A stretch of 8,784 bases of DNA from Spirochaetota bacterium (GTDB taxonomy: Bacteria; Spirochaetota; Spirochaetia; Treponematales; Breznakiellaceae), in the NCBI GenBank assembly GCA_023406985.1, contig JAEXTK010000267.1, positions 1 to 8,784 on the forward strand, read 5' to 3'. The position numbers and the translations under genes were made by a program. The notes below the pieces were generated by a model. That model was not told the origin of the DNA and made no database searches. It saw only the letters and a program-made list of their open reading frames with translations. Of the stretch, positions 1-6,710 are shown in pieces. Position 1 is the first letter of the stretch, and each line of letters opens with the position of its first letter.

Positions 1-390
1 GCGCCGCGCGCCGCGGCCGAGGAATCGCTGCTGCGCTTCAACCTCGCGCTCAAGAAGGGCCGCGAGCTTTACGCGTCCGGAAAGGGGGCCGAAGCCTCCG
101 CGGAGCGGAAGTCCGCCGTAGCCCTCAAGGCGAACGTAGCGGTCAAGGACGGCTTCGAGAATGCCTCAGCGGTGTTCGCGGAAGCAGATGCCGCCTTCAA
201 AGCCGAACAGTACGAAGACGCGGCGGACCTGTACGCCGAGGCCGCGGGCCTCTTCGCGGTGGTGCGCACGGCGGCGGCCGATAAGCGGAGCGCCGCGGAG
301 GCGGCGATCGCGGAAGCCGAACGCCGCCTGTCGGACAGCGAGCGCACCGCTTTGGCCGGCGACGCCGTGCTCGAAGGAGGCAACCGATGA
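1..390 (+). CDS. Helical-repeat (TPR-like) protein, 3' part only
   Basis: The reading frame is open from the first base and ends at TGA 388-390, giving the last 129 residues of a protein whose start lies outside the window. The segment is rich in Ala, Glu and Lys and looks wholly helical. Around residues 60-85 it carries a TPR-like unit (AFKAEQYEDAADLYAEAA) with the small/aromatic spacing of paired helices, followed by a charged helix to the end. Similar units occur in the next gene, so the two may be related. The stop codon overlaps the next start (ATGA), so the pair is almost certainly one operon and translationally coupled. No catalytic motif is visible. The role is unknown; an envelope scaffold or interaction role is inferred from its partner. 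Confidence 0.75.
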   Translation, partial: APRAAAEESLLRFNLALKKGRELYASGKGAEASAERKSAVALKANVAVKDGFENASAVFAEADAAFKAEQYEDAADLYAEAAGLFAVVRTAAADKRSAAEAAIAEAERRLSDSERTALAGDAVLEGGNR

Positions 391-1337
391 TCCGCTCCAT
401 TCGAACCGCAGCGCTCGGCGCGCTCCTCCTGATGGCCCCAACGATTTCCGTCCTCGCGGACCCGGTAACTTTGCCGGAGCCGGTCATGGACGAGGTCGTT
501 TCCGAGGCGATTTCGCCTCAGACGACTCCGGACGCCCTGACCCGCGATCCGCTCGGGGAGCCTGCGCTCGCCGCGCTTTGGCTGCTCGACCCCGGCGCTC
601 CCTTCGAGTCCCTGACCTTTGAGGCGATAGCCGCCCTGGCTCAGGCCGCGGGACCCGCCTCGGATGCCGCGCCGACCTCCATGACCGAGGCCGAGCTTAC
701 CGGCCTCCGCAACAACCAGTACTTCAAGGAGAGCCTCCGGCTCAAAGCCTTGGCGCTCGAAGCCTTCGAGTACGGAGATTACGACGCGTCGGCCAATTAC
801 GCGGCCGAGGCGGCCCGGGCTGCCCTGCGGTCCGACGAGTACGTGGCGATGCAGCTCAAGCGTAAGGCCGCCGGCGACGGCATCGCCTCCGCACGGGAGC
901 GGCTCGATTGGGCCGCTTCGATCGACGCCGAACGGCGGTACGCCCAAGCGTTCTCCGAAGCGTCATCGGCCTATCAGGACGCCGTAAACTCCTATTCCAT
1001 GGAGGCGTGGGACGCATCGATCGAAGCCTCCAAGCGGGTGCTCGCGCTCCTCGCCGACGTCAGCGAGTTCTCCGTGCTCCCGGCCCGGTACACGGTCAGG
1101 ACCTGGAAGGAATTCAGGGATTGCTTCTGGAACATCGCGGGCTACCCGTTCGTCTACGGCGACGCCACCCAATGGCGGAGGCTCTACGAGGCGAACAAGT
1201 CGAAGCTCCGGCGCCCGGACAATCCTGATCTGCTCCATCCGGGCACCGTGCTGGACATCCCGAGCATCAGGGGGGAAGTCCGCGAAGGAATGTGGGTGAA
1301 GGATCGCGCTTACGCGCCCCTTCCCAAGCGCAAGTAA
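387..1337 (+). CDS. Exported helical-repeat protein with C-terminal LysM-like domain
   Basis: This is a 316-residue protein. Residues 1-24 form a signal peptide: MIRSIRT, a hydrophobic core, then VLA before Asp25, a plausible signal peptidase I site. Residues 115-148 and 184-222 are Ala-rich helices with TPR-like spacing (EAFEYGDYDASANYAAEAA). Residues 234-294 look like a LysM domain: YTVRTWKEFRDCFWNIAG, then W263..LYEANK and HPGTVLDIP, which match the start, middle and end of the fold. LysM domains bind the glycan of peptidoglycan, so a periplasmic wall-associated protein is likely. The start is fixed by AAGGAGG at 374-380, six bases before ATG 387. It overlaps the upstream stop by four bases. 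Its 3' end overlaps the convergent Nudix gene by 28 bp. I recall this LysM variant from spirochaetes; that link is from memory. The substrate is unproven. Confidence 0.85.
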   Translation: MIRSIRTAALGALLLMAPTISVLADPVTLPEPVMDEVVSEAISPQTTPDALTRDPLGEPALAALWLLDPGAPFESLTFEAIAALAQAAGPASDAAPTSMTEAELTGLRNNQYFKESLRLKALALEAFEYGDYDASANYAAEAARAALRSDEYVAMQLKRKAAGDGIASARERLDWAASIDAERRYAQAFSEASSAYQDAVNSYSMEAWDASIEASKRVLALLADVSEFSVLPARYTVRTWKEFRDCFWNIAGYPFVYGDATQWRRLYEANKSKLRRPDNPDLLHPGTVLDIPSIRGEVREGMWVKDRAYAPLPKRK

Positions 1338-1349
1338 AGCGTAAGCGCG
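1305..1349. terminator. Inverted repeat across the convergent gene ends (possible bidirectional terminator)
   Basis: A perfect 11-bp inverted repeat, CGCGCTTACGC at 1305-1315 and GCGTAAGCGCG at 1339-1349, encloses a 23-base loop. The left arm contains the Nudix stop codon (1310-1312, minus strand) and the loop contains the stop of the LysM gene (1335-1337). It is placed where a shared terminator would be expected, but there is no T-tract on either side, so it is not a classical intrinsic terminator. A role in blocking read-through or stabilising the 3' ends is inferred. Confidence 0.45.
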
Positions 1350-1867
1350 GAGGCCATGAGGGCGTGCACGTACGGCGGCCGCCCCATCCCCGCGATCACG
1401 TCCGCGACTTTGATGAGCTCGGTGTCGACGTATTCGTCGGCATCGAGCTTTTGTTTTCCCTCCCGATGGAGATCTTCCGCCAGGAAGATGTGGACCGCGT
1501 TGGCCATGATGGCCGGGTTCGGGTTGAACGAGCCGAGGCGGCGGAGTCCTCCGGCCTGCCAGCCGGTTTCCTCCGCGAGTTCGCGGCCCGCGGCGGCTTC
1601 TCCGTCCTCTCCGGCCTCGATGACGCCGCCGGGAAATTCCAGGCTGAGGGAATTCGATCCATGTCGCCATTGGCGGACCATCAGGAACCGGTCGCCGTCC
1701 GCCTGCCGGATCACCGGCACCACGATCGCCCAATCGGGGGCGTCCATGACCGTGAACGTGCGGTCGACGCCGTCGGGGCCCCGGCTGCGCGTGTCCCGGA
1801 CGGAAAAAACCCTGCAGCGGTAGACTTCCTTGCGCTCGACCTCGTTCCATTCCAGATGTTCATGCAT
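1310..1867 (-). CDS. Nudix hydrolase, ADP-ribose pyrophosphatase-like
   Basis: This is a 185-residue protein with a complete Nudix box at residues 81-103 fitting GX5EX7REUXEEXGU: G81, E87, then RELAEETGW at 95-103. The glutamates of REXXEE bind the divalent metal that activates hydrolysis of nucleoside diphosphates linked to another moiety. A central strand (WAIVVPVI, FLMVRQWR) and EFPGG just before the box match the NudF/ADP-ribose pyrophosphatase branch, and the length suits that group. Substrate cannot be fixed from sequence; ADP-ribose or a nucleotide sugar is the best guess. The chosen ATG has no clear Shine-Dalgarno; a TATCGT hexamer lies seven bases upstream, so a leaderless mRNA is conceivable but its -35 is poor. 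The protein is probably cytoplasmic. The gene is divergent from the histidine kinase and overlaps the LysM gene end by 28 bp. Confidence 0.9.
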   Translation of the reverse strand: MHEHLEWNEVERKEVYRCRVFSVRDTRSRGPDGVDRTFTVMDAPDWAIVVPVIRQADGDRFLMVRQWRHGSNSLSLEFPGGVIEAGEDGEAAAGRELAEETGWQAGGLRRLGSFNPNPAIMANAVHIFLAEDLHREGKQKLDADEYVDTELIKVADVIAGMGRPPYVHALMASALTLYLRLGRGA

Positions 1868-1883
1868 GCCGGCTACGATAGCT

Positions 1884-1912
1884 TTTTGACGTACGCGCGT
1901 ATATACTCAAAA
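1884..1912. promoter_or_regulatory. Operator-like symmetric element in the Nudix/kinase divergent gap
   Basis: TTTTGA at 1884-1889 and TCAAAA at 1907-1912 form a perfect inverted repeat around a 17-base centre, and that centre contains the 10-base palindrome TACGCGCGTA (1892-1901). The element overlaps TATACT (1902-1907), a plausible -10 for the kinase gene, for which no good -35 is visible at normal spacing. On the other strand the same bases give TATATA, a possible -10 for the Nudix gene. Nested symmetry over promoter elements between divergent genes suggests a regulator site or weak promoters needing an activator. This is inference from symmetry only. Confidence 0.4.
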
Positions 1913-1935
1913 GACCGACGAGGAGAGCTGGCAGG

Positions 1936-3444
1936 GTGACGATTTTATTCGCCACGACGGTAGAAGAGGAGCGGCTTCGTTTCCTCGATCTCGTGGCCCT
2001 GAAAGGGTTGGACTATACCGTTCGTGTACCGGTCTCGCTGCAGGATGCGGATCGCATACTCGCCGAGGAGAAGGTGGGGCTCATCGTCACCGACCTCTCC
2101 TTCGCCAACGGCGCCTTCGCCGATTGGCTGATGCTCTGGCCGCGGCCGTTCATTATCCTCGCCTATTACGGAGAAGAGGCCCGATTGGACGGGCTCATCC
2201 GTGACGAGGCCTGTTCTTTCGTGATGCGCGACAGTTCCCATCGCCACCTCGGCTCCTTGCCGACCATGATCCGCAAAGTGCTCAACATCAGCGAGAGCCG
2301 CGATCGGCAGAACGCGCATTTCCAGATCAGCGAGCGCCGCTACATGGAACTCGTGAGCGTGCTCCCCGACATCGTCTACATCCTGGACGGCCAGGGGCGC
2401 TTCTCCTATATGAACGATTCCATTTCCAGCCTCGGCTATACGGCGGCGGAGCTCATCGGCAAGCATTTCTCGGTCATCATCGACGCGGAAGACGTGACGA
2501 AGGTGAGCCGGGATATCGTCTTGCCCGAGCTGCGGGGGCGAGAGACGGGCGACGCCGGCGCCCCGAAACTGTTCGATGAGCGGCGATCCGGACACCGCAT
2601 GACCCGGGACCTCATCGTGCGCCTCCGCACCAAGCCGGCGCCGATAGCCACGGAAGCCACCGGCAACGTGAGCGCCTTCGGCGAAACCTTCGGCGAGATC
2701 TCGTGCGTCGGCTACATGCTGCCCGAGTACGAGGGAAGCGGCATCGGGACCGTCGGCATCATCCGGGACGTGACCCTGCGCAAGCGCGAGGAGATCAAGC
2801 TCAAGGAAGACTTGCGGGTGAAGGATGTCCTGCTCAAGGAAATCCATCATCGGGTCAAGAACAACCTCCAAGTCATTTCCAGCCTCATCAGCCTCCAGGG
2901 GGCCGTACTGGCGGACGAGGAGTCCCAGCTCGTATTCCAGGACTGCCAGACGCAAATCCAGTCGATCGCCATGGTGCACGAGCAGCTCTACCGCTCGGAT
3001 AATCTCCAGGCCATCGATATGGCGTCCTTCCTCACCTCGCTCGTGGCGTACCTCCTCCGCGTCTTCAACGTCGACGAGGGGCGCGTCGTTTCCGAAGTGG
3101 AGTGCGGGTCCCTCTCCCTCGGGATCGATCAGGCCACGCCCGTGGCGCTCATCGTGAACGAACTCGTGTCCAATTCGATCAAGCACGGACTCGGCCGCGA
3201 CGGCGGGACCATCTCCGTGACGTTCGATCGGATGGGCGACGGCCGGCTCCGTTTGACCGTCCGCGATTCCGGAGACGGCCTCCCCGAGGACGTCGACATC
3301 GAAGGGTCCAAGACCCTCGGTATCCAGCTCATCCGCGCCTTGACCTCCCAGCTCGGCGGCGAGGCTTCCTGGGAGAACGCGCAGGGAACCCTGTTCACGC
3401 TCGTCTTCCCCTATCAACCACCCCCCTCCCTCGGCCTGTTTTGA
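1936..3444 (+). CDS. Sensor histidine kinase, degenerate REC-PAS-HisKA_2-HATPase
   Basis: This is a 502-residue soluble protein with no membrane segment. Residues 1-118 resemble a receiver domain with Asp53 (LIVTDLSF) at the phosphoacceptor position. The usual Thr/Ser is Ala76 or Tyr77 and the usual Lys appears to be Arg98, so it may not be phosphorylated normally. Residues 131-281 form a PAS domain (PDIVYILDGQGRFSYMN; ends GTVGIIRDVT) with an insertion near 205-265. Residues 293-375 are a HisKA_2 dimerisation domain with KEIHHRVKNNLQ at 301-312; His304/His305 is the phosphorylation site. Residues 400-493 are the ATPase: N-box NELVSNS (408-414), DSGDG (444-448) and TLGIQLI (460-466). It probably senses a cytoplasmic cue through PAS. 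No partner response regulator is in the window. The GTG start is supported by GAGGAG at 1920-1925. An almost full-length antisense frame is a GC-bias shadow. Confidence 0.92.
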   Translation: MTILFATTVEEERLRFLDLVALKGLDYTVRVPVSLQDADRILAEEKVGLIVTDLSFANGAFADWLMLWPRPFIILAYYGEEARLDGLIRDEACSFVMRDSSHRHLGSLPTMIRKVLNISESRDRQNAHFQISERRYMELVSVLPDIVYILDGQGRFSYMNDSISSLGYTAAELIGKHFSVIIDAEDVTKVSRDIVLPELRGRETGDAGAPKLFDERRSGHRMTRDLIVRLRTKPAPIATEATGNVSAFGETFGEISCVGYMLPEYEGSGIGTVGIIRDVTLRKREEIKLKEDLRVKDVLLKEIHHRVKNNLQVISSLISLQGAVLADEESQLVFQDCQTQIQSIAMVHEQLYRSDNLQAIDMASFLTSLVAYLLRVFNVDEGRVVSEVECGSLSLGIDQATPVALIVNELVSNSIKHGLGRDGGTISVTFDRMGDGRLRLTVRDSGDGLPEDVDIEGSKTLGIQLIRALTSQLGGEASWENAQGTLFTLVFPYQPPPSLGLF

Positions 3445-3469
3445 CAAAGCGGGTCTCCGGCCCTATGCT
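3441..3469 (+). promoter_or_regulatory. Sigma70-type promoter for the cytidylate-kinase-like gene
   Basis: TTGACA (3441-3446), a 17-base spacer and TATGCT (3464-3469) give a consensus -35, optimal spacing and a 4/6 -10. Transcription would start near 3476, about 27 bases before the ATG at 3503. The -35 overlaps the TGA stop of the histidine kinase (3442-3444), so the downstream genes can be expressed apart from the kinase despite close packing. Confidence 0.7.
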
Positions 3470-3490
3470 GAAAATGAGACCATCGAAGCA

Positions 3491-3496
3491 AGGAGG
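3491..3496 (+). promoter_or_regulatory. Ribosome binding site that sets the start at ATG 3503
   Basis: A full AGGAGG lies six bases before ATG 3503. An in-frame TTG at 3497 directly abuts it and could not use it at normal spacing, so 3503 is the better start, giving 273 residues. Confidence 0.8.
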
Positions 3497-3502
3497 TTGG
3501 CA

Positions 3503-4324
3503 ATGGCGATCATAACCCTTTCCCGTGAGATCGCTGCGCTCGGCGACGAGACGGCCCACGAGCTGGCGAAACTGCTCGACTACCGCTTCGTGGACAAGGC
3601 TTCGCTTGAGCAACGCATGGCGGCCCTGGGATTCAGCGAGCGGAAGCTGGAGAAGTACGACGAGCGTAAGCCTTCGTTCTGGGCATCCTTGTCCCAGGAT
3701 AGGGATGACTACCTGCACTGCTTGAGGTCGGCGATGTACGCGGAGGCCTCGCAGGGTAACTGCGTGTTCATCGGACGCGGGGCGATGGCCGTTTTCAAGG
3801 ACGTGCCCGCGACCGTATCGGTGCGGTTGGTGGCGCCTCCGGCGATCCGCACGGAGCGCGTGAAGAGCTACTTCCGCTGCGACGACAAGCGCGCCAAGCA
3901 GATCATCGAACAGAGCGATCACGACCGCGCGGGCTTCCACCGCTACTTCTTCGATTCGGACTGGACCTCTCCCGACAATTTCCATATGACGATCAACACC
4001 GGCTTCCTGCACCCGGCCACCGCGGCCGAGCTCATCAAGGAATTACGGGACTTGGTCATCACGAGCGAGGCCGAGGCGAAGTCGCGGATCAAGCTCCGGG
4101 ACCTTTCCTTGGCCCAGACGGTCGTGAGCCGTATCCTCTATGAGAAGAAGATACCGGTCCATTTCCTGGAGGCGAAGGCCGACGACGGCGCCGTCGTGCT
4201 CCACGGGGTCGCGAATTCTCAAGCCTCGGTGGAGGCGGCGGTGGCCGCGGCCCGTGACACGGAGGGCGTCCGCTCCGTGGTCGGCGAGATCCAGGTGGTG
4301 CAGGAATATAGCGTGATGCCGTAA
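3503..4324 (+). CDS. Cytidylate kinase-like protein with C-terminal BON-like domain
   Basis: This is a 273-residue protein. Residues 1-185 match the cytidylate kinase-like family (Pfam Cytidylate_kin2): ITLSREIAALGDETAHELAK at 4-23, YRFVD (27-31), VFIGRGAMAVF (88-98), DHDRAGFHRYFF (139-150) and MTINTG (162-167). The phosphate-binding loop, normally SREFGSGG in active relatives, here reads SREIAALG and lacks the glycine cluster, so kinase activity is doubtful. Residues about 205-268 look like a BON domain: GAVVLHGVANS, an Ala-rich helix, then GVRSVVGEIQVV. BON domains are usually found in envelope, osmotic-stress or membrane-associated proteins, but no signal peptide is present, so this copy should be cytoplasmic. 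It has its own promoter, and the peptidase gene follows 54 bases later, probably cotranscribed. The fold call is firm; the true ligand is unknown, and a sensory or regulatory nucleotide-binding role is one possibility. Confidence 0.8.
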   Translation: MAIITLSREIAALGDETAHELAKLLDYRFVDKASLEQRMAALGFSERKLEKYDERKPSFWASLSQDRDDYLHCLRSAMYAEASQGNCVFIGRGAMAVFKDVPATVSVRLVAPPAIRTERVKSYFRCDDKRAKQIIEQSDHDRAGFHRYFFDSDWTSPDNFHMTINTGFLHPATAAELIKELRDLVITSEAEAKSRIKLRDLSLAQTVVSRILYEKKIPVHFLEAKADDGAVVLHGVANSQASVEAAVAAARDTEGVRSVVGEIQVVQEYSVMP

Positions 4325-4363
4325 GGCGCTATCTTCCCCTCGCGCGAGACGCTCGCTATCATG

Positions 4364-4372
4364 GGGAGAGGA
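4364..4372 (+). promoter_or_regulatory. Ribosome binding site that sets the carboxypeptidase start at ATG 4379
   Basis: GGAGAGGAG lies six bases before ATG 4379. The earlier in-frame ATG at 4361 runs straight into this purine stretch and has no site of its own, so the six extra residues it would add (MGRGVS) are unlikely to be translated. Confidence 0.75.
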
Positions 4373-4378
4373 GTATCC

Positions 4379-5899
4379 ATGAAAAGCGACGAAGCGCTCG
4401 CGCGGCTCCATGAGCTCGATCGGGCCCATAGAACCATAGCCAGGGTATCCGCGGTTCTCCAATGGGACCAAGAGACGTACTTACCTCCCGCGGCGGTGGA
4501 AGAACGCGCAGATCAACTCGGCGTACTGGAAGGCATCGCGCACGAGCGCGCGACCGATCCCCAAATAGGAAGACTCTTGGAGCGGCTCGGCTCCGTGAGC
4601 GATAATCCGCGGGGCGACGCGTCGCTTCCCGACGTGGAACGCGACTTCCTCCGCGTGCTCCGCCGCGACTACGAGCGCGCGACGGCGCTCCCCGCCGATC
4701 TCGTGGTCGCCCAGGCCCGGGACGCCGGCCTCTCGCAGGCCGCGTGGGTCCGCGCGCGGGCCTCCGACGATTTCTCCGCCTTCGCACCCCATCTCCGCAC
4801 CATGATAAACCACGCGAAACGGAAGGCCCGCTGCCTCGGCTTCGCGGAGCGGCCCTACGACGGCCTCCTCGACCTGTACGAACCGGGTATGGGGGAGGAC
4901 GCCATCGCCACCGTATTCGGCCCCCTCCGTGACCGTCTCTCCGCACTCGTGCGTCGCATCGCGGCCAAGGGCCCCGTCGATACGTCCTTCCTCTCGCGGG
5001 TATATCCCGTCGAAGCCCAGGACGCGTTCGGCCGCGAGGTCATGCGGGACCTCGGCTTCGACCTCGCGCGCGGCCGCCTGGACTTGAGCGCCCACCCCTT
5101 CACGACCACGCTCGGCTGCGACGACGTGCGCATCACCACGCGCTACGCGCCCACGAATCTCGCCTCGGGCCTCTTCTCGATCATCCACGAGACCGGACAC
5201 GCCCTCTACGAACTCGGCTTCGGTCCCGACCTGCGGCCTTCCCTCCTGGCGGAGGGAACCTCCATGGGCATCCACGAATCCCAATCCCGGTTCTGGGAGA
5301 ACGTCATCTGCCGCAGCCTGCCGTTCTGGCGGGGGAGGTTCCCCGCGCTGCGCGCGGCTTTCGGCGACCAACTCGCGGCCGTCGACGCGGAGGAATTCTA
5401 CCGGGCGGTCAACGTCGTCCGTCCTTCCCTGATACGCGTGGACGCCGACGAGGTGACGTACAGCCTCCACGTCATCCTGCGCTTTGAATTGGAGCGCCGC
5501 ATCTTCGGGGGAACGCTCGACGTGGACGACCTACCCGGCGCCTGGAGGGCCCTCATGAAGGACCTGCTCGGCGTGGAGAGCGAGCGTGACGCCGAAGGCG
5601 TACTCCAGGATGTCCATTGGTCGATGGGGGCCTTCGGCTATTTCCCGAGCTACGCGCTCGGCAACCTCTACGGACTCCAATTCTGGCGCGCGCTGAAACG
5701 CGACCTCGGCGATATGGACGCGGAGATCGAGGCCGGCCGCTTCAAGGCCATCCTCGCCTGGTTGAGGGAAAAGATCCATTCGCAGGGCCGGCGGATGGAT
5801 CCCGCGGACCTGCTCGCCTCGGTGACGGGCGAGCGGCTCGATTCGCGCCCCTTCACCGACTATTTGGAGTCGAAGTACGGCGCCCTCTATTCCCTCTGA
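4379..5899 (+). CDS. M32 family metallocarboxypeptidase (carboxypeptidase Taq type)
   Basis: This 506-residue protein is the usual length for peptidase family M32, zinc enzymes that remove C-terminal residues from peptides in the cytoplasm. The family signatures appear in order: HPF at 239-241, DDVRITTRY at 248-256, the zinc motif HETGH at 270-274 (ligands His270 and His274, catalytic Glu271), HESQSR at 299-304 with Glu300 as third ligand, IRVDADEVTY at 352-361, and GVLQDVHWSMGAFGYFPSY at 407-425. All key residues are intact, and no signal peptide or membrane helix is seen. The first residues (LHELDRAHRTIARVSAVLQWDQ) also match the family N-terminus, supporting the ATG at 4379. It lies 54 bases after the cytidylate-kinase-like gene with no strong promoter between, so cotranscription is likely. 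Its role is probably peptide recycling. It shares no visible pathway with its neighbours. Confidence 0.95.
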   Translation: MKSDEALARLHELDRAHRTIARVSAVLQWDQETYLPPAAVEERADQLGVLEGIAHERATDPQIGRLLERLGSVSDNPRGDASLPDVERDFLRVLRRDYERATALPADLVVAQARDAGLSQAAWVRARASDDFSAFAPHLRTMINHAKRKARCLGFAERPYDGLLDLYEPGMGEDAIATVFGPLRDRLSALVRRIAAKGPVDTSFLSRVYPVEAQDAFGREVMRDLGFDLARGRLDLSAHPFTTTLGCDDVRITTRYAPTNLASGLFSIIHETGHALYELGFGPDLRPSLLAEGTSMGIHESQSRFWENVICRSLPFWRGRFPALRAAFGDQLAAVDAEEFYRAVNVVRPSLIRVDADEVTYSLHVILRFELERRIFGGTLDVDDLPGAWRALMKDLLGVESERDAEGVLQDVHWSMGAFGYFPSYALGNLYGLQFWRALKRDLGDMDAEIEAGRFKAILAWLREKIHSQGRRMDPADLLASVTGERLDSRPFTDYLESKYGALYSL

Positions 5900-5951
5900 A
5901 GCCTTCGCCGCGGCGCGGGATTGGCTCTACCTCGCTGCGGCCATCCTCGGC

Positions 5952-6662
5952 ATGGCCGCGGCCGCGGCCACGCGACTGTTTGCCCGCGGGCTTGACGGCC
6001 GGCGGCGGAACCGGATCGTCACGGTCGCGCTCGCGCTCCTTTCGCCGGCGGTGGCGGCCGCCGCCGTCTCCCTGATCGCCGCCGGTTCGCTCGCCCCCTA
6101 CGATCGCTCCCTCTTGATCGCCGCGGCCGGCGTCCTGGCCTCCTCGTGCATGGCCGTCCGATTCCCGCGCGCCGTCGGTTTCCCGTGCGTCGTCGGTATC
6201 GGCGCCGCCGTCGCCCTCGTCGGATACTGCGTGCTCGGCCTGCCTCCCGCGCGCGGCGAGGCCCCCATCGGTCTGGTGGTCATGGGGGAGGGCGGGACCG
6301 CCTCCGTACGCTTCGACCCGCCCGGCGGGGAAACGCGGGAGGCCGTGATCGCTCCAGATCCGGCCCCGATCCGCGCGGAAGCCCTGTTGGTCGGCTTCGA
6401 TAGGCTCTGGCCGGTAGCGGGCGGGACGGAGCGCCTCGCGCTCCGCTCGATCCGTTTCGGAGAGGACGGCCCCGCGATCTCCGGCGCGGGCCTACCCCTC
6501 GATCCGATCGTCGATTCCCGCTTGGTCGCGGGCGGGAAGGTCGCCGTCTTCCCCGGTATCCGCGCCGAACTCCTGGTCGGCGTACGCGCGGAGGATCGCC
6601 TCCCCGCGGGGACGCGCCTCGGGATCTATCGGAGCGCGGAAGCCCTCCGGTTCCTTCCCTAA
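5952..6662 (+). CDS. Unrecognised membrane protein with C-terminal soluble domain
   Basis: From ATG 5952 this is 236 residues. Hydrophobic helices lie at about 21-46, 53-69 and 75-97, followed by a soluble domain (about 103-236) rich in beta-prone segments. Its ending, GTRLGIYRSAEALRFLP, is typical of nothing I recognise. The start is doubtful. The ATG has no ribosome binding site and cuts into a hydrophobic run: the same frame is open back to the stop at 5823-5825 and encodes DWLYLAAAILG just before the ATG, which would complete a fourth membrane helix. Yet no ATG, GTG, TTG or CTG lies in that upstream stretch. Either a rare start (ATT at 5889 is one candidate), a sequence error, or a short N-terminus is real. 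The gene follows the peptidase stop by 52 bases and is probably in its transcript. Function unknown. Confidence 0.65.
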   Translation: MAAAAATRLFARGLDGRRRNRIVTVALALLSPAVAAAAVSLIAAGSLAPYDRSLLIAAAGVLASSCMAVRFPRAVGFPCVVGIGAAVALVGYCVLGLPPARGEAPIGLVVMGEGGTASVRFDPPGGETREAVIAPDPAPIRAEALLVGFDRLWPVAGGTERLALRSIRFGEDGPAISGAGLPLDPIVDSRLVAGGKVAVFPGIRAELLVGVRAEDRLPAGTRLGIYRSAEALRFLP

Positions 6663-6683
6663 GGTTTCAGGGTCAAGGAACCG
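6648..6683 (+). terminator. Strong hairpin at the end of the membrane-protein gene
   Basis: CGGTTCCTT (6648-6656) pairs perfectly with AAGGAACCG (6675-6683); CCCT (6657-6660) pairs with AGGG (6669-6672) across a two-base bulge (6673-6674) and an eight-base loop. The thirteen-pair stem starts inside the last codons and includes the first base of the stop codon. The next bases are GC-rich (CGGCCCCC), not a T-run, so it could be a non-canonical terminator, an RNA 3'-end stabiliser, or an attenuator before the small gene at 6711. Confidence 0.45.
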
Positions 6684-6710
6684 CGGCCCCCTTCCGATCA
6701 TATCGAAAGT

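Noticed and set aside
69..947. A 292-codon minus-strand frame over the first two genes
   Set aside because: The translation is low-complexity Arg/Ala/Ser-rich, with no ribosome binding site. The plus-strand frames carry a signal peptide, repeats and a LysM region.
1886..1907. TTGACG followed by TATACT as a kinase promoter
   Set aside because: The two hexamers are only ten bases apart, far short of the 16-18 needed. I kept the -10 as a possibility and dropped the pairing.
1945..3447. A 500-codon open frame on the minus strand opposite the histidine kinase gene
   Set aside because: The plus-strand product has clear PAS, HisKA_2 and HATPase motifs, while the antisense product has no recognisable motif. 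Long antisense frames are expected in GC-rich genes.
4357..4362. TATCAT as a -10 for a separate carboxypeptidase promoter
   Set aside because: No -35 lies at normal spacing, and transcription starting from it would leave out most of the ribosome binding site.
4481..5470. A 329-codon minus-strand frame inside the carboxypeptidase gene
   Set aside because: It is a shadow of the M32 gene, whose zinc-binding motif and family signatures are all intact on the plus strand.
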